This document shows positions 9,084 to 21,070 of a DNA stretch of 64,000 nucleotides, one piece after another. The translations under genes were made by a program, and so were the position numbers. Position 1 is the stretch's first letter. Every line of letters begins with the position of its first letter. Origin of the DNA: Stagnimonas sp965279705 (GTDB taxonomy: Bacteria > Pseudomonadota > Gammaproteobacteria > Nevskiales > Nevskiaceae); contig OZ257257.1 in NCBI GenBank assembly GCA_965279705.1, forward strand, positions 1,054,001 through 1,118,000. The letters are read 5' to 3'. The notes below the pieces were generated by a model, which did no database searches, had not been told where the DNA came from, and saw nothing but the letters and a program-made list of their open reading frames with translations.

Positions 9084-10226
9084 ATGAACCAAATCGTATC
9101 TGCACCGAGACAGGCCATTCTGGCCCTGGCCGACGGCACTGTTTTCAAAGGACTTTCCATCGGTGCCGAAGGCACCACGGTCGGTGAGGTGGTGTTCAAT
9201 ACCGCCATGACCGGCTATCAGGAAATCCTCACCGACACCAGCTACACCCAGCAGATCGTGACGCTGACCTACCCGCACATCGGCAACGTCGGCGTGAATC
9301 CGGAGGACGACGAGTCCGGCCGCGTGCGCATTGCAGGGCTCGTGGTGCGCGAGGTGCCGCGCAAGGCATCGAGCTTTCGCGCCACGCAGGACTTCACGGC
9401 TTACCTGATTGAACAGGGCTGTGTCGCCATCGCCGGCATCGACACCCGCAAGTTGACACGCATCCTGCGTGACACTGGCGCGCAGAGCGGTGCCATTGTT
9501 GCGGGTGCAGATGCCACAGAAGAGAAAGCGCTTGCCGCCGCTCGCAGCTTTGGCGGCCTGAAGGGTGCTGACTTGGCGAAAGTCGTCACCACGCCCGCCA
9601 GCTATGCCTGGACCAAGGGCAGCTGGGAACTCGCGACCAACCGTGACGCGGAGCCGGCCTTGGGCAACAAGCACGTGGTGGTCTACGACTTCGGCATCAA
9701 GCGCAACATTCTGCGCATGCTGGTCGATCGCGGCTGCCGCCTCACCGTCGTGCCCGCGCAGACGAGCGCGGCGGACGTATTCGCGCTCAAGCCCGACGGC
9801 GTGATGCTCAGCAACGGCCCAGGTGACCCTGAGCCCTGCACATACGCCATCGCTGCGACGAAGGAGTTCATCGCTGCCAAGCTGCCGACCTTTGGCATCT
9901 GCCTCGGCCATCAGATTCTCGGCCTCGCCGCCGGGGCGAAGACCTTGAAGATGAAGTTCGGCCATCACGGTGCCAACCACCCGGTGCAGGACGTGGAGAG
10001 CGGCCGAGTGCTGATCACCAGCCAGAACCACGGTTTTGCGGTGGACGAGGCGACCATCCCCAAGAACGTGGTGGTCACGCACCGCTCGCTGTTCGATGGC
10101 TCGAATCAGGGCATCCGTCTCAGCGATGCACCAGCCTTCAGCTTCCAGGGTCACCCGGAAGCCTCGCCGGGCCCGCAGGACGTGAGCTATCTCTTCGACC
10201 GCTTCGTGTCGATGATGGCGAAGTAG
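9084..10226 (+). CDS. carA: carbamoyl-phosphate synthase, small (glutaminase) subunit
   Basis: CarA releases ammonia from glutamine and channels it to CarB for carbamoyl phosphate synthesis, feeding both pyrimidine and arginine pathways. The 380-residue protein has the N-terminal CPSase small-chain domain (TVGEVVFNTAMTGYQEILTD near residues 31-50). The class I amidotransferase domain has its nucleophile cysteine in FGICLGHQ at about residue 273 and the His/Glu pair in GHPEASPGP near residue 355. It is separated from carB by a LysE-family gene, an unusual interruption of the carAB pair. Confidence 0.97.
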   Translation: MNQIVSAPRQAILALADGTVFKGLSIGAEGTTVGEVVFNTAMTGYQEILTDTSYTQQIVTLTYPHIGNVGVNPEDDESGRVRIAGLVVREVPRKASSFRATQDFTAYLIEQGCVAIAGIDTRKLTRILRDTGAQSGAIVAGADATEEKALAAARSFGGLKGADLAKVVTTPASYAWTKGSWELATNRDAEPALGNKHVVVYDFGIKRNILRMLVDRGCRLTVVPAQTSAADVFALKPDGVMLSNGPGDPEPCTYAIAATKEFIAAKLPTFGICLGHQILGLAAGAKTLKMKFGHHGANHPVQDVESGRVLITSQNHGFAVDEATIPKNVVVTHRSLFDGSNQGIRLSDAPAFSFQGHPEASPGPQDVSYLFDRFVSMMAK

Positions 10227-10232
10227 GTCGCC

Positions 10233-10883
10233 ATGCTCGGCATCACCGACTTCCCGGCCTTCCTGCTCATCACCACCATCACCGTACTGCTGCCGGGCCC
10301 GAACTCGCTGTTCGTGCTCAGCGTCGCCGCGCGGCAGGGCGTGCGGGATGGCTATCGCGCCGCGCTCGGTGTATTCGTCGGCGATGGCCTGCTCATGCTC
10401 GCTTCGGTCGCAGGTCTGGCGCCACTGCTGGCCGCAAATCCCCAAGTGTTCACCGTGCTCAAGCTCGCGGGTGCAGGCTATCTGGCGTGGATGGGCATCG
10501 GCCTGCTGCGCGCCGGCTGGCAGCAGTGGCGCACGCGCGCCCTGCCGCCGCCGCTGGCGACTGCCGAGAAAGAAGGCTGGGTGGCCAAGCCCTTCCAGCG
10601 CACGCTCGGTATCTGCCTGCTCAATCCCAAGGCGATTCTGTTTTTTATGGCCTTCTTCATCCAGTTCGTCAGCGCCGATGCACCGCACCCAGCGCTCGCG
10701 TTCACGGTGCTGGGTCTGACGCTTACGGCCATCAGCGCCACGTATCTTTCGCTACTCATCTTCGCGGGCAGTCGCCTTGCCGCCACCTTCCGCGCCCGTC
10801 GTCGTCTGAGCGCCGGGGCTACCGGTGGCGCAGGCGCACTCTTCATCGGCTTCGGCGCGAAACTCGCGTCGGCCTCTACCTAG
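10233..10883 (+). CDS. LysE/RhtB family amino-acid exporter
   Basis: This 216-residue protein has five to six hydrophobic segments and the N-terminal signature LLPGPNSLFVLSVAARQG with following GYRAALGVFVGD, which mark the LysE/RhtB translocator superfamily of inner-membrane amino-acid effluxers. The segment GICLLNPKAILFFMAFFIQF is also typical. It begins six bases after carA and ends nine bases before carB, so it is almost certainly co-transcribed. Because arginine is a main product of this pathway, export of arginine or a related amino acid is an attractive inference, but the sequence does not define the substrate. Confidence 0.88.
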   Translation: MLGITDFPAFLLITTITVLLPGPNSLFVLSVAARQGVRDGYRAALGVFVGDGLLMLASVAGLAPLLAANPQVFTVLKLAGAGYLAWMGIGLLRAGWQQWRTRALPPPLATAEKEGWVAKPFQRTLGICLLNPKAILFFMAFFIQFVSADAPHPALAFTVLGLTLTAISATYLSLLIFAGSRLAATFRARRRLSAGATGGAGALFIGFGAKLASAST

Positions 10884-10892
10884 GACTTGGCC

Positions 10893-14111
<3,219 letters not shown>

Positions 14112-14118
14112 AAAAATC

Positions 14119-14592
14119 ATGAAAGTACCAATGACCCTGCGCGGTGCCGAGTTGCTGCGCGAAGAGCTGCGTCGTCGCAAATCCGAAGATCGCCCGCGCA
14201 TCATTGCGGCGGTGGAAGAGGGCCGCTCGCACGGCGACCTCAAGGAGAACGCCGAATACCACGCTGCCCGCGAGCAGCACGGTTTCAACGAAGGCCGTAT
14301 CACCGAAATCGAAGCCAAGCTCAGCAACGCCCAGATCATCGACCCTGCTGCGCTGCCCAAGTCGGGCAAGGTGATCTTCGGCGTGACGGTCGATCTCATC
14401 GACGTCGATACCGATGAGAAGCTTCGCTACCAGATCGTTGGCGAGGACGAGGCCGACATCAAGGCCAACCGTATCTCGGTCAACTCGCCCATTGCCCGTG
14501 CACTCATCGGCAAGGCCGAGGGCGATGCGGTTGGTGTCAATACGCCCAAGGGTGTGCGCGAGCTTGAGATCGTGGCGGTGCACTACCTTTGA
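14119..14592 (+). CDS. greA: transcription elongation factor GreA
   Basis: GreA stimulates RNA polymerase to cleave backtracked transcripts. The 157-residue length matches the family. The N-terminal coiled-coil begins PMTLRGAELLREELRRRK and continues through HGDLKENAEYHAAREQHGFNEGRI, containing the acidic loop tip (D and E) that reaches the polymerase active site. The C-terminal globular domain ends GVRELEIVAVHYL. It follows carB by seven bases. Its stop overlaps the TTG start of rlmE. A second ATG at 14131 is possible, but the KVPMT N-terminus is typical. Confidence 0.96.
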   Translation: MKVPMTLRGAELLREELRRRKSEDRPRIIAAVEEGRSHGDLKENAEYHAAREQHGFNEGRITEIEAKLSNAQIIDPAALPKSGKVIFGVTVDLIDVDTDEKLRYQIVGEDEADIKANRISVNSPIARALIGKAEGDAVGVNTPKGVRELEIVAVHYL

Positions 14593-15218
14593 GCCAGAGA
14601 CGCAGCGCGTCTTCCGCTCAGTGGCTGGCCGAACACGAGGCCGACCATTATGTGCAGGAGGCGCGCAAGCGGGGCTATCGGTCGCGAGCGGCGTTCAAGC
14701 TCATCGAGCTGAACGAGAAAGACAAACTCATCAAGCCAGGCATGGCCGTGGTTGATCTCGGCGCCGCCCCCGGTGGCTGGAGCCAGATCGCGCGGCCCTT
14801 GCTGGGCGCCAAGGGCAGACTGATCGCCACCGACATCTTGGCAATGGAGCCGCTGCCGAATGTCGATTTTCTGGTCGGCGACTTTCGCGATGAAGCGGTC
14901 TTGAAAGCTATCGAGGCGATTGTTGGTGAAAATGCCATCGACCTTGTGTTGTCCGATATGGCCCCCAACCTTTCTGGTATCGACAGCGCCGACCAAGCCG
15001 CAAGCCTGTATCTGTGCGAGCTGGCGCTGGATTTTGCCAAGGCCCATCTAAAGAGTGGCGGCGCATTTGCCACCAAGGTGTTTCAGGGCGAAGGTTTTGA
15101 GCAGTATCTGAAAGCGGTGCGTGCCGCGTTTGGCTCGGTGGCGATTCGCAAACCGAAAGCAAGCCGGGCGCGCAGCAGCGAGGTTTACTTGGTGGCGAAG
15201 AACTTTCGCCGGGTGTAA
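14589..15218 (+). CDS. rlmE: 23S rRNA (uridine-2'-O-)-methyltransferase RlmE
   Basis: RlmE (FtsJ/RrmJ) methylates U2552 of 23S rRNA late in 50S assembly. The 209-residue protein has the family N-terminus WLAEHEADHYVQEARKRGYRSRAAFKL, which includes the first catalytic lysine. The SAM-binding motif VVDLGAAPGGWSQIA follows near residues 54-68, then the aspartate in LVLSDMAPNLSG, the second lysine in ATKVFQG and the glutamate in SSEVYLVAK, completing the K-D-K-E tetrad. The start is TTG 14589, overlapping the greA stop, since no ATG or GTG precedes the conserved region. Position before ftsH is conserved. Confidence 0.96.
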   Translation: MSQRRSASSAQWLAEHEADHYVQEARKRGYRSRAAFKLIELNEKDKLIKPGMAVVDLGAAPGGWSQIARPLLGAKGRLIATDILAMEPLPNVDFLVGDFRDEAVLKAIEAIVGENAIDLVLSDMAPNLSGIDSADQAASLYLCELALDFAKAHLKSGGAFATKVFQGEGFEQYLKAVRAAFGSVAIRKPKASRARSSEVYLVAKNFRRV

Positions 15219-15259
15219 GGTCAAAAAGCTCACTATTCTGTTATTCCGAGGCACTGACG

Positions 15260-17191
15260 TTGAACGATCTCGCAAAAAATCTGCTGCTCTGGGTGGTCAT
15301 CCTTGTGGTGCTCATGGTGGTGTTCCAAGGCTTTTCGGGTCGCCGTGCTGGCGATCAGCCGCTGGCCTACTCCGACTTTCTGGAGCAGGTGAAACAGGGC
15401 AACGTCGACTCGGTGAAGATCGAGGATCAGAACATCAGCGGCCAGCTCAAGGGCGGCAGCAAGTTCTCGACCTACAGCCCGGAAACCGACAATCGCTCGA
15501 TGGTCGGCACGCTGATCGACAACAAGGTGCGTTTCGACGGCCAGCCGCCGAAGCAGACGCCCATTCTGTTGCAGCTGCTCTACAGCTCATTCCCCATTCT
15601 CTTGTTGATCGGCGTCTGGGTGTACTTCATGCGCCAGATGCAGGGCGGCGGGGCAGGCGGGCGTGGCGCGATGAGCTTCGGCAAGTCCAAGGCCCGCATG
15701 CTCAATGCCGACCAGGTGAAAACCAGCTTCAATGACGTCGCAGGCTGTGACGAAGCCAAGCAGGAAGTCAGTGAGCTCGTCGAGTTCCTGAAGGACCCTG
15801 GCAAGTTCCAGAAGCTCGGCGGCAAGATTCCGCGCGGCGTGCTGCTCGTCGGCTCGCCCGGCACTGGTAAAACCTTGCTGGCCAAGGCCATTTCTGGCGA
15901 GGCTGGTGTACCGTTCTTCTCGATCTCGGGCTCCGACTTTGTCGAGATGTTCGTCGGTGTCGGTGCCAGCCGTGTGCGCGACATGTTCGACCAGGCCAAG
16001 AAGCACGCGCCCTGCATCATCTTTATTGACGAAATCGACGCCGTTGGCCGCCATCGCGGCGCCGGCTTGGGCGGCGGTCACGATGAGCGCGAGCAGACGC
16101 TGAACCAGATGCTGGTCGAGATGGATGGCTTCGAGGGTAGCGAAGGCGTGATCGTCATCGCCGCCACCAACCGTCCCGATGTGCTCGATCCCGCCCTGCT
16201 GCGGCCGGGCCGCTTCGACCGCCAGGTGGTGGTGCCTTTGCCCGACGTGCGTGGCCGCGAGCAGATCCTCAAAGTCCACATGCGTTCGGTGCCGCTGCAC
16301 GACAACGTGAAAGCAAACACGATCGCGCGTGCGACGCCGGGTTTCTCGGGCGCTGACCTCGCCAACCTCGTTAACGAAGCAGCCTTGTTTGCCGCGCGTT
16401 ACAACAAGCGCCTGGTCGATCACGAAGATTTCGAGCGCGCCAAAGACAAGATCATGATGGGTGCCGAGCGCCGCAGCATGGTGATGTCCGACGACGAGAA
16501 GAAGCTCACCGCCTATCACGAGGCAGGTCATGCGATTGTCGGCCTCACCGTCCCTGACCATGATCCGGTCTACAAGGTGACGATCATCCCGCGTGGTCGC
16601 GCCTTGGGCGTGACGATGTTCCTGCCGGAGCAGGATCGTTATTCCATGTCCAAGCAGCGCCTCAATTCGTCGATCTGCTCGCTGTTCGGTGGCCGTCTGG
16701 CCGAAGAGCTGATTTTTGGTGCCGAGTCGGTCACGACCGGGGCCAGCAACGATATCGAGCGTGCGACCGAAATCGCCCGCAACATGGTTACCAAGTGGGG
16801 CATGTCGCAAAAGCTCGGGCCGCTCTCTTACGGTGAAGACAACGGTGAAGTGTTTCTCGGTCGCAGCGTCACGCAGACCAAGAATGTGTCGGATGACACC
16901 GCACACGAAATCGACCGCGAAATCCGTCTCATCATCGAGCACAACTACGAGACCGCGAAGAAGATTCTGGTCGAGAAGAACGACATCCTGCATTCGATGG
17001 CCGAGGCACTGATCAAGTACGAGACCATTGATGCCGCGCAGCTGGCGCGCTTGATGCGCCGTGAGCCGCCGGGCCTGCCCGAGAGCTGGATCGAAGGTAA
17101 CGACAGTTCAGGCAAGCCCAGCGCACCGCCACCCCCGAGTGCCGGTGCCACGGCAGCAGGTGGCAGCGTGCAGCCCACACCTGCCAATTAA
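15260..17191 (+). CDS. ftsH: ATP-dependent zinc metalloprotease FtsH
   Basis: FtsH is a hexameric inner-membrane AAA+ protease that degrades membrane and regulatory proteins. The 643-residue protein has two transmembrane segments (about residues 7-24 and 102-124) flanking a periplasmic domain. Walker A GSPGTGKT is near residues 197-204, Walker B IIFIDEIDAVG near 252, and the second region of homology is ATNRPDVLDPALLRPGRFDR. The zinc site HEAGH is at about 419-423. The start is TTG 15260, giving the standard N-terminus MNDLAKNLLLW. A Pro/Gly/Ala-rich tail ends the protein and a strong terminator follows. Confidence 0.98.
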   Translation: MNDLAKNLLLWVVILVVLMVVFQGFSGRRAGDQPLAYSDFLEQVKQGNVDSVKIEDQNISGQLKGGSKFSTYSPETDNRSMVGTLIDNKVRFDGQPPKQTPILLQLLYSSFPILLLIGVWVYFMRQMQGGGAGGRGAMSFGKSKARMLNADQVKTSFNDVAGCDEAKQEVSELVEFLKDPGKFQKLGGKIPRGVLLVGSPGTGKTLLAKAISGEAGVPFFSISGSDFVEMFVGVGASRVRDMFDQAKKHAPCIIFIDEIDAVGRHRGAGLGGGHDEREQTLNQMLVEMDGFEGSEGVIVIAATNRPDVLDPALLRPGRFDRQVVVPLPDVRGREQILKVHMRSVPLHDNVKANTIARATPGFSGADLANLVNEAALFAARYNKRLVDHEDFERAKDKIMMGAERRSMVMSDDEKKLTAYHEAGHAIVGLTVPDHDPVYKVTIIPRGRALGVTMFLPEQDRYSMSKQRLNSSICSLFGGRLAEELIFGAESVTTGASNDIERATEIARNMVTKWGMSQKLGPLSYGEDNGEVFLGRSVTQTKNVSDDTAHEIDREIRLIIEHNYETAKKILVEKNDILHSMAEALIKYETIDAAQLARLMRREPPGLPESWIEGNDSSGKPSAPPPPSAGATAAGGSVQPTPAN

Positions 17192-17210
17192 AAAATGCGT
17201 TCGAATATCC

Positions 17211-17237
17211 AAACGGGGCTCATCAGCCCCGTTTTTT
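17211..17237 (+). terminator. intrinsic terminator after ftsH
   Basis: A ten-base stem (17211-17220 with 17225-17234) with loop CATC runs into six T. It lies 20 bases after the ftsH stop and just before folP, so folP either depends on readthrough or on a promoter I could not identify. Confidence 0.9.
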
Positions 17238-17262
17238 AATGGGATTCAGGGATGAGTGTGGC

Positions 17263-18102
17263 GTGAAACTGATCTGCGGCCATCGGCATCTGGACCTCGA
17301 TCGTCCAGTGGTCATGGGCATTCTCAATCTCACGCCGGACTCGTTCTCTGACGGGGGCCGTTGGCTCCAGTCTGACGATGCGCTCGATCATGCCGCGCAG
17401 ATGGTGGCGGACGGCGCAGCGTTCATCGATGTGGGCGGTGAATCCACCCGCCCCGGTGCTACGGCAGTGACCGAGGCGGAAGAGCTGGATCGCGTAGTTC
17501 CCATCATCGAACAACTGGCGAAACGTCTGGATGTGGTGATCTCGATCGATACCATGAAGCCAGTCGTGATGCGTGCCGCGATTGCTGCGGGCGCGACGAT
17601 GGTGAACGACGTCAATGCCCTACGCGAACCGGGGGCGATCGAGGCCGTGGCGGCGAGTGAGGCTGCGGTCTGCCTGATGCATATGCGGGGCGAGCCTCGC
17701 ACCATGCAGTCTGCGCCGCAATATCAGGATGTAGTGGCCGAGGTCATGGCAGCGCTATCAGAGCGCATTGAAGCCTGCACTCAAATGGGTATTGCACGCG
17801 CGCGTCTGCTGGTAGACCCCGGCATCGGATTTGGCAAAACGCTGGCGCACAATTTGGCTTTGCTCGCCAACCTTGATGCGTTCAAGGTTCTGAATGTGCC
17901 CCTGCTGGTTGGGGTCTCCAGAAAATCCCTGTTTGGCCAGTTGCTGGGTCTGAAAGTGCACGAGCGTCTGCTGCCCAGTGTGGTTGCTGCCGTGCTTGCC
18001 GCCGAAAGCGGCGTCGCTATAGTGCGCGCCCACGATGTGGCAGAAACTGTGCTGGCCCTGAAAACCGCAGAGGCCATCCGCCATGCCCGTAGAGAGAGCT
18101 AG
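17263..18102 (+). CDS. folP: dihydropteroate synthase
   Basis: FolP condenses p-aminobenzoate with dihydropterin pyrophosphate to give dihydropteroate in folate synthesis and is the target of sulfonamides. The motifs PVVMGILNLTPDSFSDGG (pterin-binding loop 1), VGGESTRPGA (loop 2) and, later, LLVDPGIGFGKT and LLVGVSRKSLFG are all present. I place the start at GTG 17263, preceded by an AGGGA ribosome-binding site. An in-frame ATG at 17239 would lie in the tail of the ftsH terminator and add eight residues. The gene ends six bases before glmM, the usual folP-glmM pair. Confidence 0.95.
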   Translation: MKLICGHRHLDLDRPVVMGILNLTPDSFSDGGRWLQSDDALDHAAQMVADGAAFIDVGGESTRPGATAVTEAEELDRVVPIIEQLAKRLDVVISIDTMKPVVMRAAIAAGATMVNDVNALREPGAIEAVAASEAAVCLMHMRGEPRTMQSAPQYQDVVAEVMAALSERIEACTQMGIARARLLVDPGIGFGKTLAHNLALLANLDAFKVLNVPLLVGVSRKSLFGQLLGLKVHERLLPSVVAAVLAAESGVAIVRAHDVAETVLALKTAEAIRHARRES

Positions 18103-18107
18103 AAAAA

Positions 18108-19448
18108 ATGAGCAGACAATATTTTGGTACTGACGGGATCAGAGGCACGGTTGGCCGCTCGCCGATGACGCCTGATTTTGCACTCAAGCTCGGCTGGGCT
18201 GCGGGTCGTGTACTGGGCAAGTCTCCCGGTGCGCGCGTACTGATCGGCAAGGACACGCGCCGGTCTGGTTACATGTTTGAATCAGCGCTTGAAGCGGGCT
18301 TTGCCGCCGCCGGTATCGAAACCGATTTGCTGGGGCCCATCCCAACGCCTGGTGTGGCCTATCTCACCAGGGCATTGCGCTGCCAGGCAGGCGTGGTCAT
18401 CTCGGCCTCGCACAACCCACATCACGACAACGGCGTGAAGTTTTTTGGCCCTGATGGCGGCAAGCTCAGTGATGCGATTGAAGAGGAAATCGAGAGTCTG
18501 CTGGACGAGCCGCTGATTTGCGCAGCGCCTGAAATGCTGGGCCGCGCACGCCGCATCGACGATGCTGCGGGTCGCTATATCGAGTTCTGCAAATCGAGTT
18601 TCCCCATCCAGCAAACCCTCAACGGGCTGAAAATTGTTGTCGATTGCGCCAACGGGGCGGCCTATAAAACCGCACCCGCCGTGTTCATGGAACTCGGTGC
18701 GCAGGTCACCGCCATTGGCGATCGCCCGGATGGTTTCAACATCAACCGCAATTGCGGCTCGACGCACCTCGACCTATTGAAGGCCGCCGTACGTGAATAC
18801 AAAGCCGACATCGGTGTGGCGCTCGATGGCGATGCAGACCGCTGCCTGCTGGTTACCCATGATGGACGCGCGGTGGATGGCGACGAGATTTTGTTCATCA
18901 TCGCCTTGCAAAGGCAGCAAGCCGGCGTGTTGCAGGGGCCGATTGTCGGCACGCAGATGTCGAATCTGGGCCTTGAGCAAGCCATTCGCGCGCTCGGCCT
19001 TGGGTTTGAGCGCGCCAAGGTGGGCGACCGCTATGTGTTGGAGATGCTCAAAGCCAAAGGTGGAATGATCGGCGGCGAAACCTCGGGTCACACCCTGTGT
19101 CTCGATCGCACCTCCACAGGTGATGGCACGGTGACCGCACTGCAAGTGCTGGCGGCCATGATCGAGAGTGGCAAGACGCTGGCCGAGCTTTCGCAAGGCA
19201 TGAAAAAATGTCCGCAGGTGCTCATCAACGTGCGCATTCAAGGGGCTGCCAAACCCATGCTTGAACATGCCGATGTGAAAGCCGAATTGGTCGCAGTGGA
19301 AAAGGAGCTGGGAGCACGCGGACGAGTGCTGCTGCGTGCCTCCGGCACCGAGCCGCTGATACGCGTCATGGTCGAAGCCGATGAGCAGAATCTGACCCAG
19401 CGCATGGCGGACCGGATTGCGGATCGTGTCCGCGGACTCGCGCAGTAA
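18108..19448 (+). CDS. glmM: phosphoglucosamine mutase
   Basis: GlmM interconverts glucosamine-6-phosphate and glucosamine-1-phosphate for UDP-GlcNAc, and hence for peptidoglycan and lipopolysaccharide synthesis. The 446-residue protein starts YFGTDGIRGTVG. It has the phosphoserine loop ISASHNPHHDNG with the active serine at residue 101, the metal-binding loop DGDADRCL near residues 242-249, the sugar-binding GGETSGH and the phosphate-binding RASGTEPLIRVMVE at the C-terminus. All four expected motifs are intact. It is tightly linked to folP. Confidence 0.98.
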   Translation: MSRQYFGTDGIRGTVGRSPMTPDFALKLGWAAGRVLGKSPGARVLIGKDTRRSGYMFESALEAGFAAAGIETDLLGPIPTPGVAYLTRALRCQAGVVISASHNPHHDNGVKFFGPDGGKLSDAIEEEIESLLDEPLICAAPEMLGRARRIDDAAGRYIEFCKSSFPIQQTLNGLKIVVDCANGAAYKTAPAVFMELGAQVTAIGDRPDGFNINRNCGSTHLDLLKAAVREYKADIGVALDGDADRCLLVTHDGRAVDGDEILFIIALQRQQAGVLQGPIVGTQMSNLGLEQAIRALGLGFERAKVGDRYVLEMLKAKGGMIGGETSGHTLCLDRTSTGDGTVTALQVLAAMIESGKTLAELSQGMKKCPQVLINVRIQGAAKPMLEHADVKAELVAVEKELGARGRVLLRASGTEPLIRVMVEADEQNLTQRMADRIADRVRGLAQ

Positions 19449-19475
19449 TCTCAAAAATCATTCAAGGGAGATCAT

Positions 19476-20243
19476 ATGTCGCGTCAATATCTCGTTGCGG
19501 GCAACTGGAAGATGTTTGGCAATGCGGCCTGCAATCAGGTGCTGGTTGAAGGCATTTGTGCGGGTCTGGTCACCGTGCCGAAAGTGCAGGTTCTGGTGTG
19601 CCCACCCGCACCGTATCTGACGGCAATCCAGCAGGCGGCGAGTGGGTCGGCCTTGCTGCTGGGCGCTCAAAATCTCGCCGCGCAAGAAAAGGAGGGTGCT
19701 TTCACGGGCGAAATCCTGAGCTCAATGCTCAAGGATGTTGGCTGCTCGCATGTGATCGTCGGCCATTCCGAGCGGCGTGCGCTGTTCGGTGACACCGACG
19801 CCGTGGTTGCCCAGAAAGTCCACGCTGCACTGGTAGCGGGTCTGGTGCCGATTCTCTGCGTAGGGGAAACCTTGGCGGAGCGTGATGCCGATGCTACCGA
19901 TATGGTGATTGCACGACAGATCGATGCGGTTCTGTCCGCCAACCCAGTCGCCAGTCTCGAATCCTTGGTGATTGCCTACGAGCCGGTGTGGGCAATTGGC
20001 ACCGGCAAAACCGCCAGCCCCGAGCAGGTGCAGAGTGTGCACGCCACCATCCGGGCACGAATCGCGGCAGTCGATGCTAAACTTGGCGACTCGCTACGCA
20101 TTCTTTACGGCGGCAGCGTCAAGCCGGACAACGCGGCATCGATTTTTGCGCAGGCTGATGTCGATGGCGGATTGATCGGTGGTGCTTCGCTGAAGGCGGC
20201 TGATTTTCTGGCGATCTGCGCGGCTGCGCAGTCCCAGGGTTGA
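19476..20243 (+). CDS. tpiA: triosephosphate isomerase
   Basis: TpiA interconverts dihydroxyacetone phosphate and glyceraldehyde-3-phosphate. The 255-residue protein shows GNWKMFG with the substrate lysine near residue 11, the histidine motif VIVGHSERR near residue 95, the catalytic glutamate in IAYEPVWAIGTGK and the phosphate loop LYGGSVKPDNA. An AGGGAGA ribosome-binding site precedes ATG 19476. The position between glmM and secG is common in gammaproteobacteria. Confidence 0.98.
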   Translation: MSRQYLVAGNWKMFGNAACNQVLVEGICAGLVTVPKVQVLVCPPAPYLTAIQQAASGSALLLGAQNLAAQEKEGAFTGEILSSMLKDVGCSHVIVGHSERRALFGDTDAVVAQKVHAALVAGLVPILCVGETLAERDADATDMVIARQIDAVLSANPVASLESLVIAYEPVWAIGTGKTASPEQVQSVHATIRARIAAVDAKLGDSLRILYGGSVKPDNAASIFAQADVDGGLIGGASLKAADFLAICAAAQSQG

Positions 20244-20273
20244 GGTTCAACAGTTCAAAAGACGGATGACACG

Positions 20274-20648
20274 ATGTACACGATTCTGGTAGTGATTCAG
20301 GTGTTGGTGGCAATTTCGCTGGTCGCGCTCGTGCTCTTGCAGCACGGCAAAGGTGCTGACGCTGGCGCTGCGTTCGGCTCCGGTGCCTCGGGCACGGTAT
20401 TCGGCGCGCGCGGTTCCGCCAACTTTTTGTCGACTGCAACGGCTTGGCTTGCCGCGGCGTTTTTTGGCATCAGCCTTGCGCTGGCCTACTTCGTTAATGC
20501 GCGCAGCGAAAGTGCGAGCCTCGTAGACGGCATCGCTGCGCCTGCCGCCATCGTCGCACCTGCTGCAACGCCGGCTATTCCTGCCGAAGCTTCGCCCACG
20601 CCATCCGTGGTGCCGACTGAAGAGCCCAAGCCAAAGCTGCCTGAGTAG
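20274..20648 (+). CDS. secG: protein-export membrane protein SecG
   Basis: SecG is the small non-essential subunit of the SecYEG translocon. The 124-residue protein has two membrane segments (about residues 3-22 and 56-74) separated by the family loop LLQHGKGADAGAAFGSGASG. The C-terminus is a low-complexity Ala/Pro-rich tail ending in charged residues. It sits directly before the tRNA-Leu gene, matching the order secG-leuU of Escherichia coli. Confidence 0.95.
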   Translation: MYTILVVIQVLVAISLVALVLLQHGKGADAGAAFGSGASGTVFGARGSANFLSTATAWLAAAFFGISLALAYFVNARSESASLVDGIAAPAAIVAPAATPAIPAEASPTPSVVPTEEPKPKLPE

Positions 20649-20697
20649 CGCTACGCTTTTTTGTCGAACTGCCTCTTCATTTATCGCAGTTCTCAGC

Positions 20698-20703
20698 TAT
20701 ACT
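20698..20703 (+). promoter_or_regulatory. -10 element upstream of tRNA-Leu
   Basis: TATACT lies 10 bases before the mature tRNA-Leu start. A weak -35 candidate, TTCATT, lies 16 bases further upstream. The -10 match is good; the -35 is poor, so the call is provisional. Confidence 0.5.
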
Positions 20704-20713
20704 ATTGCGCTGT

Positions 20714-20798
20714 GCCGTCGTGGTGGAATTGGTAGACACGCTACCTTGAGGTGGTAGTGCCGAAAGGTGTGCGAGTTCGAGTCTCGCCGTCGGTACCA
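20714..20798 (+). tRNA. leuU: tRNA-Leu(GAG)
   Basis: The 85-nt sequence has a D-arm GGTGGAATTGGTAGAC, an anticodon loop with GAG, a long class II variable arm, a T-arm GCGAG-TTCGAGT-CTCGC and an encoded CCA. It sits between secG and the initiator tRNA, as leuU does in Escherichia coli. The acceptor stem pairs GCCGTCG with CGTCGGT and therefore contains an apparent U5-U68 mismatch (the G1-U72 wobble is normal for this tRNA). Confidence 0.95.
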
Positions 20799-20844
20799 GA
20801 AGATTTTGTTTGTATGTTGGTTTGTTCATTTGCAAATGTTTTCA

Positions 20845-20874
20845 TTGACTTAGAAGCCATTGCAAAGCTATACT
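20845..20874 (+). promoter_or_regulatory. sigma70-type promoter of the initiator tRNA
   Basis: TTGACT (20845-20850) and TATACT (20869-20874) are separated by 18 bases and end 14 bases before the mature tRNA-fMet. This is a strong vegetative promoter match, so the initiator tRNA and probably rimP-nusA-infB readthrough start here. Confidence 0.8.
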
Positions 20875-20888
20875 TTATGTCTGTCTGG

Positions 20889-20965
<77 letters not shown>

Positions 20966-21013
20966 ATTTGCTCAGCTGAGTGAATTGGTAACTAGATGTG
21001 TGAAGTAAGAACC

Positions 21014-21035
21014 AGGCCCCTCGCGGGCCTTTTTC
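21014..21035 (+). terminator. terminator/attenuator after tRNA-fMet
   Basis: A six-base stem AGGCCC/GGGCCT (21014-21019 with 21025-21030) is followed by five T. It lies 49 bases after the tRNA and 36 bases before rimP. It should end the tRNA transcript in part and attenuate the nusA operon, a role known for terminators in the equivalent Escherichia coli leader. Confidence 0.75.
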
Positions 21036-21070
21036 GTTTTTGCCGTATTTGCTGTTTTTGGAGCTTGCCC

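Noticed and set aside
7256..10688. Two long minus-strand frames opposite the choice-of-anchor I gene and carA
   Set aside because: Both are shadows; the second also runs through the intrinsic terminator at 9011-9044.
17239..17262. Earlier ATG start for folP
   Set aside because: It lies directly behind the ftsH terminator and lacks a ribosome-binding site; GTG 17263 has AGGGA at the right distance.
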